Source: Haemophilus parainfluenzae
Lineage (GTDB): Bacteria; Pseudomonadota; Gammaproteobacteria; Enterobacterales; Pasteurellaceae
Assembly: GCF_003252755.1 (NCBI RefSeq)
Contig: NZ_QEPT01000001.1
Span: 248,001 to 312,000 of the forward strand
Direction: 5' to 3'
DNA: 64,000 nucleotides
Shown: in pieces, positions 55,151 to 64,000 of the stretch
Position numbering within the stretch: the stretch's first letter is position 1
How the letters are laid out: every line of letters starts with the position of its first letter
The notes under the pieces: generated by a model
The model's database searches: none
What the model was told of the DNA's origin: nothing
The model's input: the letters and a program-made list of their open reading frames with translations, nothing else
Program-made: the position numbers and the translations under genes

Positions 55151-55606
55151 ATGTCAGATCAATTAACAAAAGCATTTAAAGAACTGCTCCATCAAGAACG
55201 ATTTGCTTCTCAGAGTGAAATTGTTGACGCCTTAAAAAACCAAGGATTTCAAAGCATTAACCAGTCTAAAGTTTCACGCATGCTAAGTAAATTTGGTGCA
55301 GTTCGTGCGAGAAATACGAAAATGGAAATGGTGTATTGCTTACCAAGTGAATTAAGTGTACCCGCTACCAGCAGTCCATTAAAAAATTTGGTTTTGGATA
55401 TTGATCACAATGATTTCGTTATCGTCATTAAAACCTCTCCAGGTGCCGCGCAGTTGATTGCCCGCTTATTGGATTCCATTGGTAAACCAGAAGGCATTTT
55501 AGGCACGATTGCGGGAGATGACACCATTTTTGTAACACCAACAAAAGACACAACCATCAAATCGCTTTTAGGACAAATTCAAACGCTCTTTGAAAGCAAT
55601 CTATAA
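55151..55606 (+). CDS. argR: Arginine repressor ArgR
   Basis: A 151-residue repressor from ATG 55151 ([13 protein letters not shown]); an upstream ATG at 55112 is less likely. The winged HTH has the SR motif region [15 protein letters not shown]. The C-terminal domain binds arginine ([27 protein letters not shown]). E. coli ArgR is 156 aa. ArgR is also a Xer accessory factor. The stop overlaps the yfcH start. Confidence 0.96.
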   Translation: MSDQLTKAFKELLHQERFASQSEIVDALKNQGFQSINQSKVSRMLSKFGAVRARNTKMEMVYCLPSELSVPATSSPLKNLVLDIDHNDFVIVIKTSPGAAQLIARLLDSIGKPEGILGTIAGDDTIFVTPTKDTTIKSLLGQIQTLFESNL

Positions 55607-56490
55607 TGAATATCTTAGTGACCGGTGGAACCGGATTTGTTGGGAAACCCTTGGTTGAATCGCTACTTTCACGTGGCGATAGCATTACCGTATTAACTCG
55701 CTCGATTGAAAAAGCCCAAGCTGTTTTTCCTGAAAAAACACCGAAATTTTTGACCGCACTTTCAACACTCAAAGACTTAAATGAATTTGATGCGGTCATT
55801 AATCTTGCCGGTGAGCCAATCTTCGATAAAAGATGGACAGTTCAACAAAAAGAGAAACTGCGTCATAGCCGTATTGATTTAACACAGCAGCTTGTTCAAC
55901 TTATTAATCAAAGTGAACATCCTCCAGTCTTGATTTCAGGTTCAGCAACGGGAATTTATGGAAACGGTGGCGAAGATATACTTACCGAAGACACAAATCC
56001 AAGTACTCAATTTACTGCACAGCTTTGTATTGATTGGGAAAATGCAGCAAAACAAGCTAACACAAGAGTCTGTTTAGTCAGAACGGGATTAGCGCTTTCT
56101 CCAAAAGGCGGGGCTTTTGCAAAAATCCTTCCGCTCTATCGCTTCGGATTAGGTGGCAAATTAGGGAATGGCGAGCAATATTGGAGCTGGATCGCATTAG
56201 AGGATATGGTAAAAGGACTGCTCTTCTTACTTGACCATAATGATTGTGAAGGTGCATTTAATTTTACTGCACCACATCCTGTTAAAAACAAGACATTCAA
56301 CCAATTATTAGGTCAAGCATTACATCGGCCTTGTTTTGCTCAAGTGCCTCAATTTTTACTCACCACTCTTCTAGGTGAACGTGCTTGTATTCTTTTAGAT
56401 AGCCAAAACGCCTATCCCAAACATTTGTTAGATTGCGGATTTACATTCGAATACTCTGAATTAAGGGATTACTTTCACAAAATACTTTAA
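55606..56490 (+). CDS. yfcH: NAD(P)-dependent epimerase-like protein YfcH
   Basis: A 294-residue SDR-family protein (SDR39U1 type). The dinucleotide loop is LVTGGTGFVGKPLVESLLS; the YGNGGEDILTED segment and C-terminal DUF1731 region (KHLLDCGFTFEYSELRDYF) fit the family. Substrate unknown. It overlaps argR by one base. Confidence 0.9.
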   Translation: MNILVTGGTGFVGKPLVESLLSRGDSITVLTRSIEKAQAVFPEKTPKFLTALSTLKDLNEFDAVINLAGEPIFDKRWTVQQKEKLRHSRIDLTQQLVQLINQSEHPPVLISGSATGIYGNGGEDILTEDTNPSTQFTAQLCIDWENAAKQANTRVCLVRTGLALSPKGGAFAKILPLYRFGLGGKLGNGEQYWSWIALEDMVKGLLFLLDHNDCEGAFNFTAPHPVKNKTFNQLLGQALHRPCFAQVPQFLLTTLLGERACILLDSQNAYPKHLLDCGFTFEYSELRDYFHKIL

Positions 56491-56495
56491 AAACA

Positions 56496-56524
56496 AAAGG
56501 CTGGTCAAAACCAGCCTTTATTAT
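56496..56524. terminator. Bidirectional terminator, yfcH and folC
   Basis: AAGGCTGG / CCAGCCTT stem with T-rich flanks on both strands, between convergent genes. Confidence 0.85.
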
Positions 56525-56530
56525 TTTTCA

Positions 56531-57847
56531 TTATGCTAAATATTCCAAAAACTCTCCCACTGTGTGGAAAGATCCAAATATCAGCACAATGTCATTTTTA
56601 TCGGCATTTTTAACCGCACTTTGTACACCTTTAGCTACAGAATCTTCAGAAACACTTTTTTCTGATGGGCAAACTGTTTTTAATTTTGCATTTAGGTCAT
56701 CGCCAGATTGACCACGGTAACCACCTAATGTGACACAATACCATTGGTCAATAACAGAAGTAAGTTGAGTAAATACCGACTCCGCATCTTTATCTTTCAG
56801 CATACCGCAAACTGCAATGATACGACCTGAAATCTGTGCTTTAAGTGAAGTCAATTTTTTGGCTAAATATTTTGCTGCATGAGGGTTATGCCCCACATCG
56901 ATGATCACTTTTGGCAACTGTGAATAAGGGACATTCAAGCGGGCTGCCAGTTTTTCTAACTGATTGCCTTTCAATTGTTGAAAGCGCCCCACTAATTCCA
57001 CTTCAATTAATGAACGTTTAATGGTCTCGACAGAAATATCAAAAGGTAATTGCTCAACAGCCGCCAAAGCGGTTGCTGCATTGGCTAATGGAATTTGGCA
57101 AAACGGCAAATTTTCTAACCGCACTTTGTTGCTCTGCCACATCCAAGTTTGCTCATTGGCTTTAAACGACCAATTAACATCTCGACGTGAAACGTAGCAA
57201 TGTAATTCCTCCACTTGTTCTAACATAGGTTGCGGAACATTGGGTTCGCCAATCACAACCGGTTTGTTTGCACGGAAAATACCTGCTTTTTCAAAGCTAA
57301 TTTCTTCACGTGTTGAACCTAGAAAATCCGTATGATCAATATCAATACTGGTGATAACGGCCAGATCATTATCGACAATATTGGTTGCGTCCAAACGCCC
57401 ACCAAGCCCTACCTCAAGAATCACAACATCAAGTTTCGCTTGTTTGAATAAATGCAAAGCCGACAACGTGCTAAATTCAAAATAAGTAAGAGACTGAGTT
57501 TTATGATTTTCGATAAAATCAAAAGAAGCGGTATGCATTTCATCCGGCAAGTCTTGATTTTGAATACGAACACGTTCGTTATAACGTAATAAATGGGGGG
57601 AAGAATACACACCCACACGCAAGCCGTGATTTAACAAAATGGTTTCAAGCAAACGGCAAGTCGTGCCTTTACCATTTGTGCCCCCTACCGTGATCACATA
57701 AGACGTGGGATTCAAAAGATCCAATTCTTCTGCCACTGACTTAATACGCTCTAGCCCCAAATCAATCGCTTTGAAGTGACTGTTTTCCAAATAAGAAAGC
57801 CACTCAGCGAGTGGCGAAGTGGCTTTTAAATTCATTGTATTAGGCAT
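56531..57847 (-). CDS. folC: Folylpolyglutamate/dihydrofolate synthase
   Basis: A 438-residue ATP ligase adding glutamate to folates and making dihydrofolate. P-loop [15 protein letters not shown]; Mur ligase-like segments [15 protein letters not shown] and [13 protein letters not shown]-type ([13 protein letters not shown]). Start is uncertain: ATG 57847 (overlapping accD by 8 bp) is given, with 57856 and 57835 also possible. Order accD-folC as in E. coli. Confidence 0.94.
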   Translation of the reverse strand: MPNTMNLKATSPLAEWLSYLENSHFKAIDLGLERIKSVAEELDLLNPTSYVITVGGTNGKGTTCRLLETILLNHGLRVGVYSSPHLLRYNERVRIQNQDLPDEMHTASFDFIENHKTQSLTYFEFSTLSALHLFKQAKLDVVILEVGLGGRLDATNIVDNDLAVITSIDIDHTDFLGSTREEISFEKAGIFRANKPVVIGEPNVPQPMLEQVEELHCYVSRRDVNWSFKANEQTWMWQSNKVRLENLPFCQIPLANAATALAAVEQLPFDISVETIKRSLIEVELVGRFQQLKGNQLEKLAARLNVPYSQLPKVIIDVGHNPHAAKYLAKKLTSLKAQISGRIIAVCGMLKDKDAESVFTQLTSVIDQWYCVTLGGYRGQSGDDLNAKLKTVCPSEKSVSEDSVAKGVQSAVKNADKNDIVLIFGSFHTVGEFLEYLA

Positions 57848-58730
57848 TTTCAACAACTTCTACTTCAACAAAAGGTGAGGGTTGATTGGTGAGTTTGCTT
57901 AAAAGGTTTCCAAGGGTTGAACGCATTTCTGAACGTTTCACTATCATATCAATCGCCCCTTTTTCAAGTAAGAATTCACTACGTTGGAAGCCTTCCGGTA
58001 ATTTCTCACGTACAGTTTGTTCAATAACACGTGGGCCTGCAAAACCGATTAATGCTTTTGGCTCAGCGATGTTCACATCACCTAACATGGCAAAACTTGC
58101 AGATACCCCACCTAATGTAGGATCCGTTAATACCGAAATAAACGGCACGCCTTTTTCACGCATTTTTGCTAACACCGCACTGGTTTTCGCCATTTGCATT
58201 AAGGAGAAAAGGGCTTCTTGCATACGTGCACCGCCACTTGCAGAGAAACAAACGAATGGACAATTTAATTCCATTGCTTTTTCTGCCGCTTTTACAAATT
58301 TTGCTCCTACAACCGAGCCCATTGAACCGCCCATGAAGCTAAAGTTTGAAGCCGCAACAACAATAGGCATATTGTAAAGTGTACCGGTCATTGTGATTAA
58401 CGCATCTTTTTCGCCCGTTTCTTTTTGAGCAGCAGAAATACGATCTTTATATTTTTTTAAATCTTTAAATTTAAGAATATCTTTTGGTTCTAAATCAGCC
58501 GATAGTTCTTGGCTTGAACCTTCATCTAATAAGGCTAAAAGGCGCTCACGAGCATCAATACGCATATGATGACCGCATTTTGGACAAACATATAAATTAC
58601 GTTTTACTTCTTCACCGTAAAGAACTTGTTCACAAGAGGTACATTTTGTCCAAACCCCTTCTGGTACGTTAGCTTTACGTGATGCAGAGGAAGAGGTTCC
58701 TTTGCTAAAAATTCTATCAATCCAGCTCAT
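57840..58730 (-). CDS. accD: Acetyl-CoA carboxylase beta subunit
   Basis: A 296-residue carboxyltransferase subunit. N-terminal zinc ribbon [13 protein letters not shown] and CPKCGHHM; crotonase-like core with [18 protein letters not shown] and [15 protein letters not shown]. It works with AccA to make malonyl-CoA. Coupled to folC. Confidence 0.97.
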   Translation of the reverse strand: MSWIDRIFSKGTSSSASRKANVPEGVWTKCTSCEQVLYGEEVKRNLYVCPKCGHHMRIDARERLLALLDEGSSQELSADLEPKDILKFKDLKKYKDRISAAQKETGEKDALITMTGTLYNMPIVVAASNFSFMGGSMGSVVGAKFVKAAEKAMELNCPFVCFSASGGARMQEALFSLMQMAKTSAVLAKMREKGVPFISVLTDPTLGGVSASFAMLGDVNIAEPKALIGFAGPRVIEQTVREKLPEGFQRSEFLLEKGAIDMIVKRSEMRSTLGNLLSKLTNQPSPFVEVEVVENA

Positions 58731-58795
58731 TTTTTACCTTTTTTATTAACTAGAAAAGTTTGCGTATTTAATCATAATTTAGCGAAATTTGCTAG

Positions 58796-59590
58796 TCAGA
58801 TGAGATTATCTTCTAAAAACAATGGCCCTAAATTTTTCTGTGGAATCGCAAATTTTTCAGGGTAAATGGCATTCACTAAATATAAGCCTTCGGGTTTCGC
58901 TGTTGGAGCAGCTAATTTACGATCTTTTTGCTCTAACAACCATTTCATCCACTCAACAGGTTGATTGCCTGCGCCGACCTCTATCAAGCTTCCCACAATA
59001 TTGCGTACCATATGATGCACAAAAGCATTGGCTTGAATATCCACAATAATGTACTGCCCTTTTCGCACCACATTTAAATGATGCACATTTCGCCAAGGGG
59101 TATTCGATTGACATTGTGCCGCGCGGAAAGAGGAAAAATCATTTTCACCCAATAAAAACTGCCCCGCTTGGTGCATTTTCTTTTCGTCTAAATCTAAATG
59201 GCAATGGGTAATCCCTTCCGGCAAAATGGCTGAACGTAATTTATTACAATACAAAATATAACGATAACGACGCGCAGTTGCTGAAAAACGAGCATGAAAT
59301 TCATCATTTACCACTTTTGCCCAACTCACCGAAATATCATCAGGCAAATTCGCATTGGTCCCAAATGCCCAAGCTTTTTCAGGGCGAACCGCTGTAGTTT
59401 CAAAATGCACCACTTGTCCTGTGCCATGCACACCTGAGTCTGTTCTACCCGCACAAAACACTTCAATTTTTTCATTTGCCACAAAAGATAACGCTTTTTC
59501 TAATTCCTCTTGTACGCTACGCACTTTCTCTTGTCGCTGCCAGCCACAATACTGTTTTCCGTTATATTCAATGCCTAAGGCTATCTTCAT
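58796..59590 (-). CDS. truA: tRNA pseudouridine synthase A
   Basis: A 264-residue synthase for pseudouridine at tRNA positions 38 to 40. The catalytic Asp is in [17 protein letters not shown]. Other conserved parts are [16 protein letters not shown] and [16 protein letters not shown]. It lies 65 bp upstream of accD in the same direction. Confidence 0.97.
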   Translation of the reverse strand: MKIALGIEYNGKQYCGWQRQEKVRSVQEELEKALSFVANEKIEVFCAGRTDSGVHGTGQVVHFETTAVRPEKAWAFGTNANLPDDISVSWAKVVNDEFHARFSATARRYRYILYCNKLRSAILPEGITHCHLDLDEKKMHQAGQFLLGENDFSSFRAAQCQSNTPWRNVHHLNVVRKGQYIIVDIQANAFVHHMVRNIVGSLIEVGAGNQPVEWMKWLLEQKDRKLAAPTAKPEGLYLVNAIYPEKFAIPQKNLGPLFLEDNLI

Positions 59591-59646
59591 TGGAAAATAC
59601 TCCTAAAACGATTTCAAATTTGACCGCACTTTGCCCGAAAAGAAAA

Positions 59647-59677
59647 AACACCAATAACTCATCATTATTGGTGTTCT
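59647..59677 (-). terminator. rplY terminator
   Basis: ACACCAATAA / TTATTGGTGT stem; on the minus strand followed by TTTTTTC. Confidence 0.85.
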
Positions 59678-59693
59678 TATCACAAGCTAAAAA

Positions 59694-59981
59694 TTAAGCA
59701 CGTTTGAAGTCAATGTGAACCAATTTTGGTTTGAATGGGTGACGTTGCATTGCTTGAACTTTCACTGCAACTTCTTTACCTTCAACCACTAAAGTGATTA
59801 CATCGCTATAGAAAGAATCGTGAGCTTGTGCGTTGTTTAATTCATCATGATTTAAGATGATTGAAACAGGTGCTTCGCTGCCACCATAAATGATTGCAGG
59901 GATTTGACCGTTGTGACGCAGGCGGCGGCTCGCACCCTTACCTTGCGCTTGACGAACTTCAGCGTTAAATTTAAATGCCAT
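59694..59981 (-). CDS. rplY: Ribosomal protein bL25
   Basis: A 95-residue single-domain bL25 (E. coli 94 aa), which binds 5S rRNA. Conserved parts are [20 protein letters not shown] and [14 protein letters not shown]. No CTC-like C-terminal extension. Upstream of truA with its own terminator. Confidence 0.97.
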   Translation of the reverse strand: MAFKFNAEVRQAQGKGASRRLRHNGQIPAIIYGGSEAPVSIILNHDELNNAQAHDSFYSDVITLVVEGKEVAVKVQAMQRHPFKPKLVHIDFKRA

Positions 59982-60207
59982 TTTAATGTTCTCTTGATTA
60001 AAAGTTTAAAATAAAAAATTGCAGGCGACCCAGCAATTTTCCTAAATTTGCTCAAAGACAAACTTTGAGAGCGACGGATTATAAAATATTCAGCCCCACA
60101 ATGCAAATTTACACAGCAAATTTTTTCTAGGCTTTTCAAGGCAAAGCGATTAAAATAAGCCCCAATTTTTAATTAATTTTAACTAACTGATTGTAAGTGG
60201 GTTTCAA

Positions 60208-60813
60208 ATGGAATTTCTTATCAGCTTTTTTACCGATTACGGTTATTGGGCGGTGCTATTTGTTCTGATTATTTGTGGCTTTGGTGTACCTATTCCAGAA
60301 GATATCACGCTTGTCTCCGGCGGTGTAATTGCAGGGCTCTATCCTGAAAGCGTTAATTCCCACTTAATGTTAGTCGTCAGTATGATTGGCGTACTTGCCG
60401 GTGATTCAACCATGTACTGGCTTGGCCGCATTTACGGCACGCGCATTTTACGTTTCCGACCAATGCGTAAAATCGTCACATTAGAACGCCTCAAAATGGT
60501 GCGTGAAAAATTTGCCCAATACGGCAACCGTGTTTTATTTGTGGCTCGTTTCCTTCCAGGATTACGCGCACCAATTTATATGGTTTCAGGCATCACCCGC
60601 CGTGTCAGCTACACTCGCTTTGTATTCATTGATTTCTGTGCCGCGATTATTTCTGTGCCAATTTGGGTTTACCTTGGCGAATTTGGTGCAAGAAATTTAG
60701 ACTGGCTCCATGAGCAAATCCAAAAAGGTCAGCTTGTGATTTATATCCTTGTTGGTGCATTAGCGGTTTTCTTATTCTGGAAATGGAAAAAAGCAAAGAA
60801 ACAATCTAAATAA
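60208..60813 (+). CDS. DedA-family membrane protein
   Basis: A 201-residue DedA / SNARE-associated family protein with several membrane helices. Motifs are GFGVPIPEDITLVSGGVIAG, then ARFLPGLRAPIYMVSGITRR with the conserved Arg residues. The family flips undecaprenyl phosphate or phospholipids and affects proton-motive force. Closest by memory to YohD-like members. It ends at a bidirectional terminator before the tracrRNA. Confidence 0.9.
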   Translation: MEFLISFFTDYGYWAVLFVLIICGFGVPIPEDITLVSGGVIAGLYPESVNSHLMLVVSMIGVLAGDSTMYWLGRIYGTRILRFRPMRKIVTLERLKMVREKFAQYGNRVLFVARFLPGLRAPIYMVSGITRRVSYTRFVFIDFCAAIISVPIWVYLGEFGARNLDWLHEQIQKGQLVIYILVGALAVFLFWKWKKAKKQSK

Positions 60814-60865
60814 TTTCCTATAAAGTGCGGTTAAAATTTTATAAATTTTCGTCAATAAAAAAACG

Positions 60866-60895
60866 CTTAATAATTTATTAAGCGTTTTTTGTTTT
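60866..60895. terminator. Bidirectional terminator, dedA gene and tracr side
   Basis: AACGCTTAATAA / TTATTAAGCG(TT) stem with A-run before and T-run after. It ends the DedA transcript and backs up the tracrRNA terminator on the other strand. Confidence 0.8.
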
Positions 60896-60936
60896 TTTTA
60901 ACCTACTCTCACATCTTTATTTTCTCAATAAGCAGA

Positions 60937-61040
60937 AAAAAGATATCCCTTGAAACTTACATTTCAAGGGACAGAGCTTTGCGAGAAATCTTTTCTCTTA
61001 TTGTAACAACGTTTTTCATTTCGCAGTGCCATTACAACGA
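60937..61040 (-). ncRNA. tracrRNA for type II-C CRISPR-Cas9
   Basis: The minus strand from about 61040 reads GTTGTAATGGCACTGCGAAA then GTTGTTACAATAAGAG, the same pattern as the Neisseria and Pasteurellaceae II-C tracrRNA (CACTGCGAAATGAGAAC, GTTGCTACAATAAGG). A nexus-like CTCGCAAAGCTCTG follows, then the terminator stem TCCCTTGAAA / TTTCAAGGGA and six Ts (60942-60937). Length is about 104 nt. It is divergent from cas9. The expected CRISPR repeat would contain CATTTCGCAGTGC. Confidence 0.88.
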
Positions 61041-61046
61041 AGTGAA

Positions 61047-61075
61047 TTCTATCTATTTATTTTTTTATCGTCAAT
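61047..61075 (-). promoter_or_regulatory. tracrRNA promoter
   Basis: Minus strand TTGACG (61075-61070), 17-bp spacer, TAGAAT (61052-61047). The start would be near 61040, immediately at the anti-repeat, so this is a single short primary transcript. Confidence 0.8.
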
Positions 61076-61140
61076 ATATTTTTTATACAAAAATCTGTTA
61101 AAATTTAAACAAAAAAAACTAATAAAAAGGAACCAACCTT

Positions 61141-64000
61141 ATGGAAAATAAAAACTTACATTATATCCTTGGTCTCGACCTTGGTATCGCCTCTGTTGGC
61201 TGGGCTGTGGTTGAAATTGACGAAAAAGAGAATCCTCTGCGTTTAATTGATGTTGGTGTACGTACTTTCGAACGAGCAGAAGTGCCCAAAACAGGTGAAA
61301 GCCTTGCGCTTTCTCGTCGCTTAGCCCGCTCTGCTCGTCGATTAACTCAGCGTCGCGTTGCTCGCCTGAAAAAAGCAAAACGACTTCTGAAATCAGAAAA
61401 TATTCTCTTATCCACTGATGAACGTCTTCCTCATCAAGTTTGGCAACTACGTGTCGAAGGTCTAGATCGTAAATTAGAACGCCAAGAATGGGCTGCGGTG
61501 TTATTACATTTAATTAAGCATCGTGGTTATTTATCTCAGCGTAAAAATGAAAGTAAAAGCGAAAATAAAGAGCTAGGCGCGCTATTAAGCGGTGTAGCCA
61601 GTAACCATGAATTACTGCAACAAGCTACATATCGCACGCCTGCAGAACTTGCCGTAAAAAAATTTGAGGTCGAAGAAGGCCATATCCGTAACCAACAAGG
61701 CGCCTATACTCACACGTTTAGCCGACTAGACTTACTCGCCGAAATGGAACTCCTCTTCTCTCGTCAACAACACTTTGGAAATCCATTCGCTTCAGAAAAA
61801 TTATTAGAAAATTTGACCTCACTTTTAATGTGGCAAAAACCTGCCTTATCTGGTGAAGCTATTTTAAAAATGCTCGGTAAATGTACTTTTGAAGATGAAT
61901 ATAAGGCAGCTAAGAACACTTATTCCGCAGAACGTTTTGTTTGGATAACGAAATTAAATAATTTACGTATTCAAGAAAATGGCTTAGAGCGTGCTTTAAA
62001 TGATAATGAACGTTTAATGTTAATCAACCAACCTTATGAGAAAGCTAAATTAAATTATGCACAAGTACGTTCAAGATTAAATTTATCTGATGAGGCAATC
62101 TTTAAAGGCGTCCGTTATTCCGGTGAAGATAAAAAAGCCATTGAAACCAAAACAACTCTGATGGAAATGAAAACCTATCACCAAATTCGCAAGGTATTAG
62201 AAGGTAATAACCTAAAAGCTGAATGGGCTGAATTAAAGGCAAATCCAACATTATTAGATGAAATTGGCACGGCATTTTCATTATATAAAACTGATGAAGA
62301 TATCAGTGGTTACTTAGCAGGAAAACTCTCTCAACCTGTATTAGATGTATTATTGGAAAATCTTAGTTTTGATAAATTTATCCAATTATCTCTTAAAGCT
62401 TTATATAAACTTCTGCCATTAATGCAACAAGGACTACGCTATGACGAGGCTTGCCGTGAAATTTATGGCGATCATTATGGTAAAAAAACAGAAGAAAACC
62501 ATCACTTCTTACCACAGATTCCAGCTGATGAAATCCGTAATCCTGTAGTTTTAAGAACACTCACGCAGGCTCGTAAAGTGATTAATGGTGTAGTGAGACT
62601 ATATGGTTCGCCAGCTCGTATTCATATTGAAACAGGACGAGAAGTTGGCAAATCTTACAAAGATCGCCGTGAACTAGAAAAACGTCAGGAAGAAAATCGT
62701 AAACAGCGTGAAAACGCAATCAAGGAATTTAAAGAGTACTTCCCTCATTTTGCTGGTGAACCTAAAACCAAAGACATTTTAAAAATGCGACTTTATAAAC
62801 AACAAAATGCAAAATGTTTATATTCCGGCAAACCTATCGAATTACACCGTTTATTAGAAAAAGGTTATGTAGAAGTCGATCATGCCTTGCCGTTTTCCCG
62901 CACTTGGGATAACAGTTTCAGCAATAAAGTACTGGTGCTTGCTAATGAAAATCAAAACAAAGGCAATTCAACCCCTTTTGAATGGCTTGATGGTAAACAT
63001 AACAGCGAACGCTGGAGAGCTTTCAAAGCATTAATTGAAACCAGTGCATTCCCTTATGCAAAAAAACAACGCATCCTAAGCCAAAAACTTGATGAAAAGG
63101 GCTTTATTGAACGTAACTTAAATGATACACGCTACGTTGCTCGTTTCTTATGTAACTTTATTGCAGATAATATGCACTTAACAGGTGAAGGAAAACGCAA
63201 AGTATTTGCTTCCAATGGGCAAATTACTGCCTTACTTCGTAGTCGTTGGGGATTAGCAAAATCACGTGAAGACAATGATCGCCATCATGCTTTAGATGCT
63301 GTTGTGGTCGCTTGCTCAACTGTCGCCATGCAGCAAAAAATCACACGTTTTGTTCGCTTTGAGGAAGGCAACGTATTTACAGGTGAGAGAAGAGATCGTG
63401 AAACGGGTGAAATTATTCCATTACACTTCCCTGCTCCATGGCAATTTTTCAAGCAAGAAGTTGAAATCCGTATTTTTAGTGATAATCCTAAACTGGAGCT
63501 AGAAAATAGATTGTCAGATCGTCCGCAAGCCAATCATGAATTTGTCCAACCTCTGTTTGTATCTCGAATGCCTACACGCAAAATGACAGGTCAAGGGCAC
63601 ATGGAAACCGTGAAATCAGCGAAACGTCTCAATGAGGGGATAAGCGTGATTAAAATACCACTCACTAAATTAAAATTAAAAGATTTAGAATTGATGGTAA
63701 ATCGTGAGCGTGAAAAAGATCTATATAAATCTTTAAAAGCTCGACTAGAAGCTTTTAATGATGACCCTGCTAAAGCCTTTACTGAATCTTTTGTTAAAAA
63801 TGGCTGGGCTATTGTTAAATCAATACGAGTAGAAAAAGTACAAAAATCTGGCGTATTAGTCCATGCTGGTAATGGAGTAGCAGACAATGCATCTGGCTCT
63901 ATAGTGCGAGTAGATGTTTTTATCAAAGACAGAAAATATTTCCTTGTACCTATTTATACCTGGCAAGTGGCTAAGGGTATTTTACCCAATAGAGCTGTTA
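61141..64000 (+). CDS. cas9: Type II-C Cas9, partial at window end
   Basis: The first 953 residues of a Cas9, open to the window end; family members run to about 1050 to 1080. ATG 61141 follows AAAAAGGAACC. RuvC-I Asp13 ([16 protein letters not shown]), the arginine bridge helix ([20 protein letters not shown]), RuvC-II Glu497 ([10 protein letters not shown]), HNH Asp580-His581 ([13 protein letters not shown]) and RuvC-III His716 and Asp719 ([13 protein letters not shown]) are all intact. It closely resembles H. parainfluenzae Cas9 from memory. The PAM-interacting C-terminus is cut off. cas1, cas2 and the array should be to the right. Confidence 0.97.
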   Translation, partial: MENKNLHYILGLDLGIASVGWAVVEIDEKENPLRLIDVGVRTFERAEVPKTGESLALSRRLARSARRLTQRRVARLKKAKRLLKSENILLSTDERLPHQVWQLRVEGLDRKLERQEWAAVLLHLIKHRGYLSQRKNESKSENKELGALLSGVASNHELLQQATYRTPAELAVKKFEVEEGHIRNQQGAYTHTFSRLDLLAEMELLFSRQQHFGNPFASEKLLENLTSLLMWQKPALSGEAILKMLGKCTFEDEYKAAKNTYSAERFVWITKLNNLRIQENGLERALNDNERLMLINQPYEKAKLNYAQVRSRLNLSDEAIFKGVRYSGEDKKAIETKTTLMEMKTYHQIRKVLEGNNLKAEWAELKANPTLLDEIGTAFSLYKTDEDISGYLAGKLSQPVLDVLLENLSFDKFIQLSLKALYKLLPLMQQGLRYDEACREIYGDHYGKKTEENHHFLPQIPADEIRNPVVLRTLTQARKVINGVVRLYGSPARIHIETGREVGKSYKDRRELEKRQEENRKQRENAIKEFKEYFPHFAGEPKTKDILKMRLYKQQNAKCLYSGKPIELHRLLEKGYVEVDHALPFSRTWDNSFSNKVLVLANENQNKGNSTPFEWLDGKHNSERWRAFKALIETSAFPYAKKQRILSQKLDEKGFIERNLNDTRYVARFLCNFIADNMHLTGEGKRKVFASNGQITALLRSRWGLAKSREDNDRHHALDAVVVACSTVAMQQKITRFVRFEEGNVFTGERRDRETGEIIPLHFPAPWQFFKQEVEIRIFSDNPKLELENRLSDRPQANHEFVQPLFVSRMPTRKMTGQGHMETVKSAKRLNEGISVIKIPLTKLKLKDLELMVNREREKDLYKSLKARLEAFNDDPAKAFTESFVKNGWAIVKSIRVEKVQKSGVLVHAGNGVADNASGSIVRVDVFIKDRKYFLVPIYTWQVAKGILPNRAV

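Noticed and set aside
60814-61140. CRISPR array next to cas9
   Set aside because: Only one repeat-like segment is present, and it is the anti-repeat of the tracrRNA.
63285-63926. Minus-strand frames of 82 and 111 codons
   Set aside because: Both are shadows of cas9, which is intact and in frame to the window end.

Overview
The window is a chromosomal segment from a Pasteurellaceae bacterium, most likely Haemophilus parainfluenzae or a close relative. The evidence is the AT-rich sequence, the many copies of the Haemophilus uptake signal core AAGTGCGGT (often as inverted pairs acting as terminators), housekeeping synteny typical of the family, and a compact type II-C Cas9 that I recognise as H. 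parainfluenzae-like. No genome search was run.

Positions 1 to about 19522 are the right-hand part of a P2-like prophage; the capsid end lies outside the window. A plus-strand tail block comes first: W (partial), J, I, H, a fibre-assembly gene, a papain-like gene, FI, FII, E with its frameshift partner E', U and D. No tape-measure gene (T) lies between E' and U, so tail production is probably defective. Next is a minus-strand block that reads away from the CI-like repressor: two small exported proteins (one with an Excalibur domain), then a tightly overlapped trio of GHKL ATPase, STAS-like DUF4325 protein and small membrane protein. The trio is the best candidate here for an undescribed system, probably lysogen-expressed and possibly anti-phage. 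The exported pair sits between two copies of a 27-bp direct repeat made from the last codons of the repressor, which suggests it was inserted between repressor and trio. The early plus-strand block holds a Cro/YdaS-like gene, an Ogr-like late activator, several small genes, replication protein A, a MazG-like protein and an AlpA-like protein. The integrase closes the element, which is inserted at the 3' end of the tmRNA gene ssrA.

From ssrA (19887 down to 19523) onward the window is conserved chromosome: an exported protein, dinB, rnpB, kdsD-kdsC (LPS Kdo synthesis), letA-letB (lipid transport), proQ-prc, ldtD-mepK-gloC (peptidoglycan and a metallo-hydrolase), pepT, potABC and potD (polyamine uptake), lrp-ftsK-lolA-rarA, radA, a CYTH phosphatase, the phosphate pair DUF47-Pit, an SH3 protein, cca, lolB-ispE-prs, mdh and argR (divergent), yfcH, accD-folC, truA, rplY and a DedA protein. 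An orphan minus-strand unit between prs and mdh (CRP-like site, -10 box, strong terminator) looks like a small RNA of about 95 nt.

The window ends inside cas9 (from 61141). A tracrRNA is encoded divergently just upstream (about 61040 to 60937), with its own sigma70-type promoter and terminator. No CRISPR array or other cas gene is visible; these would be expected beyond the right edge.
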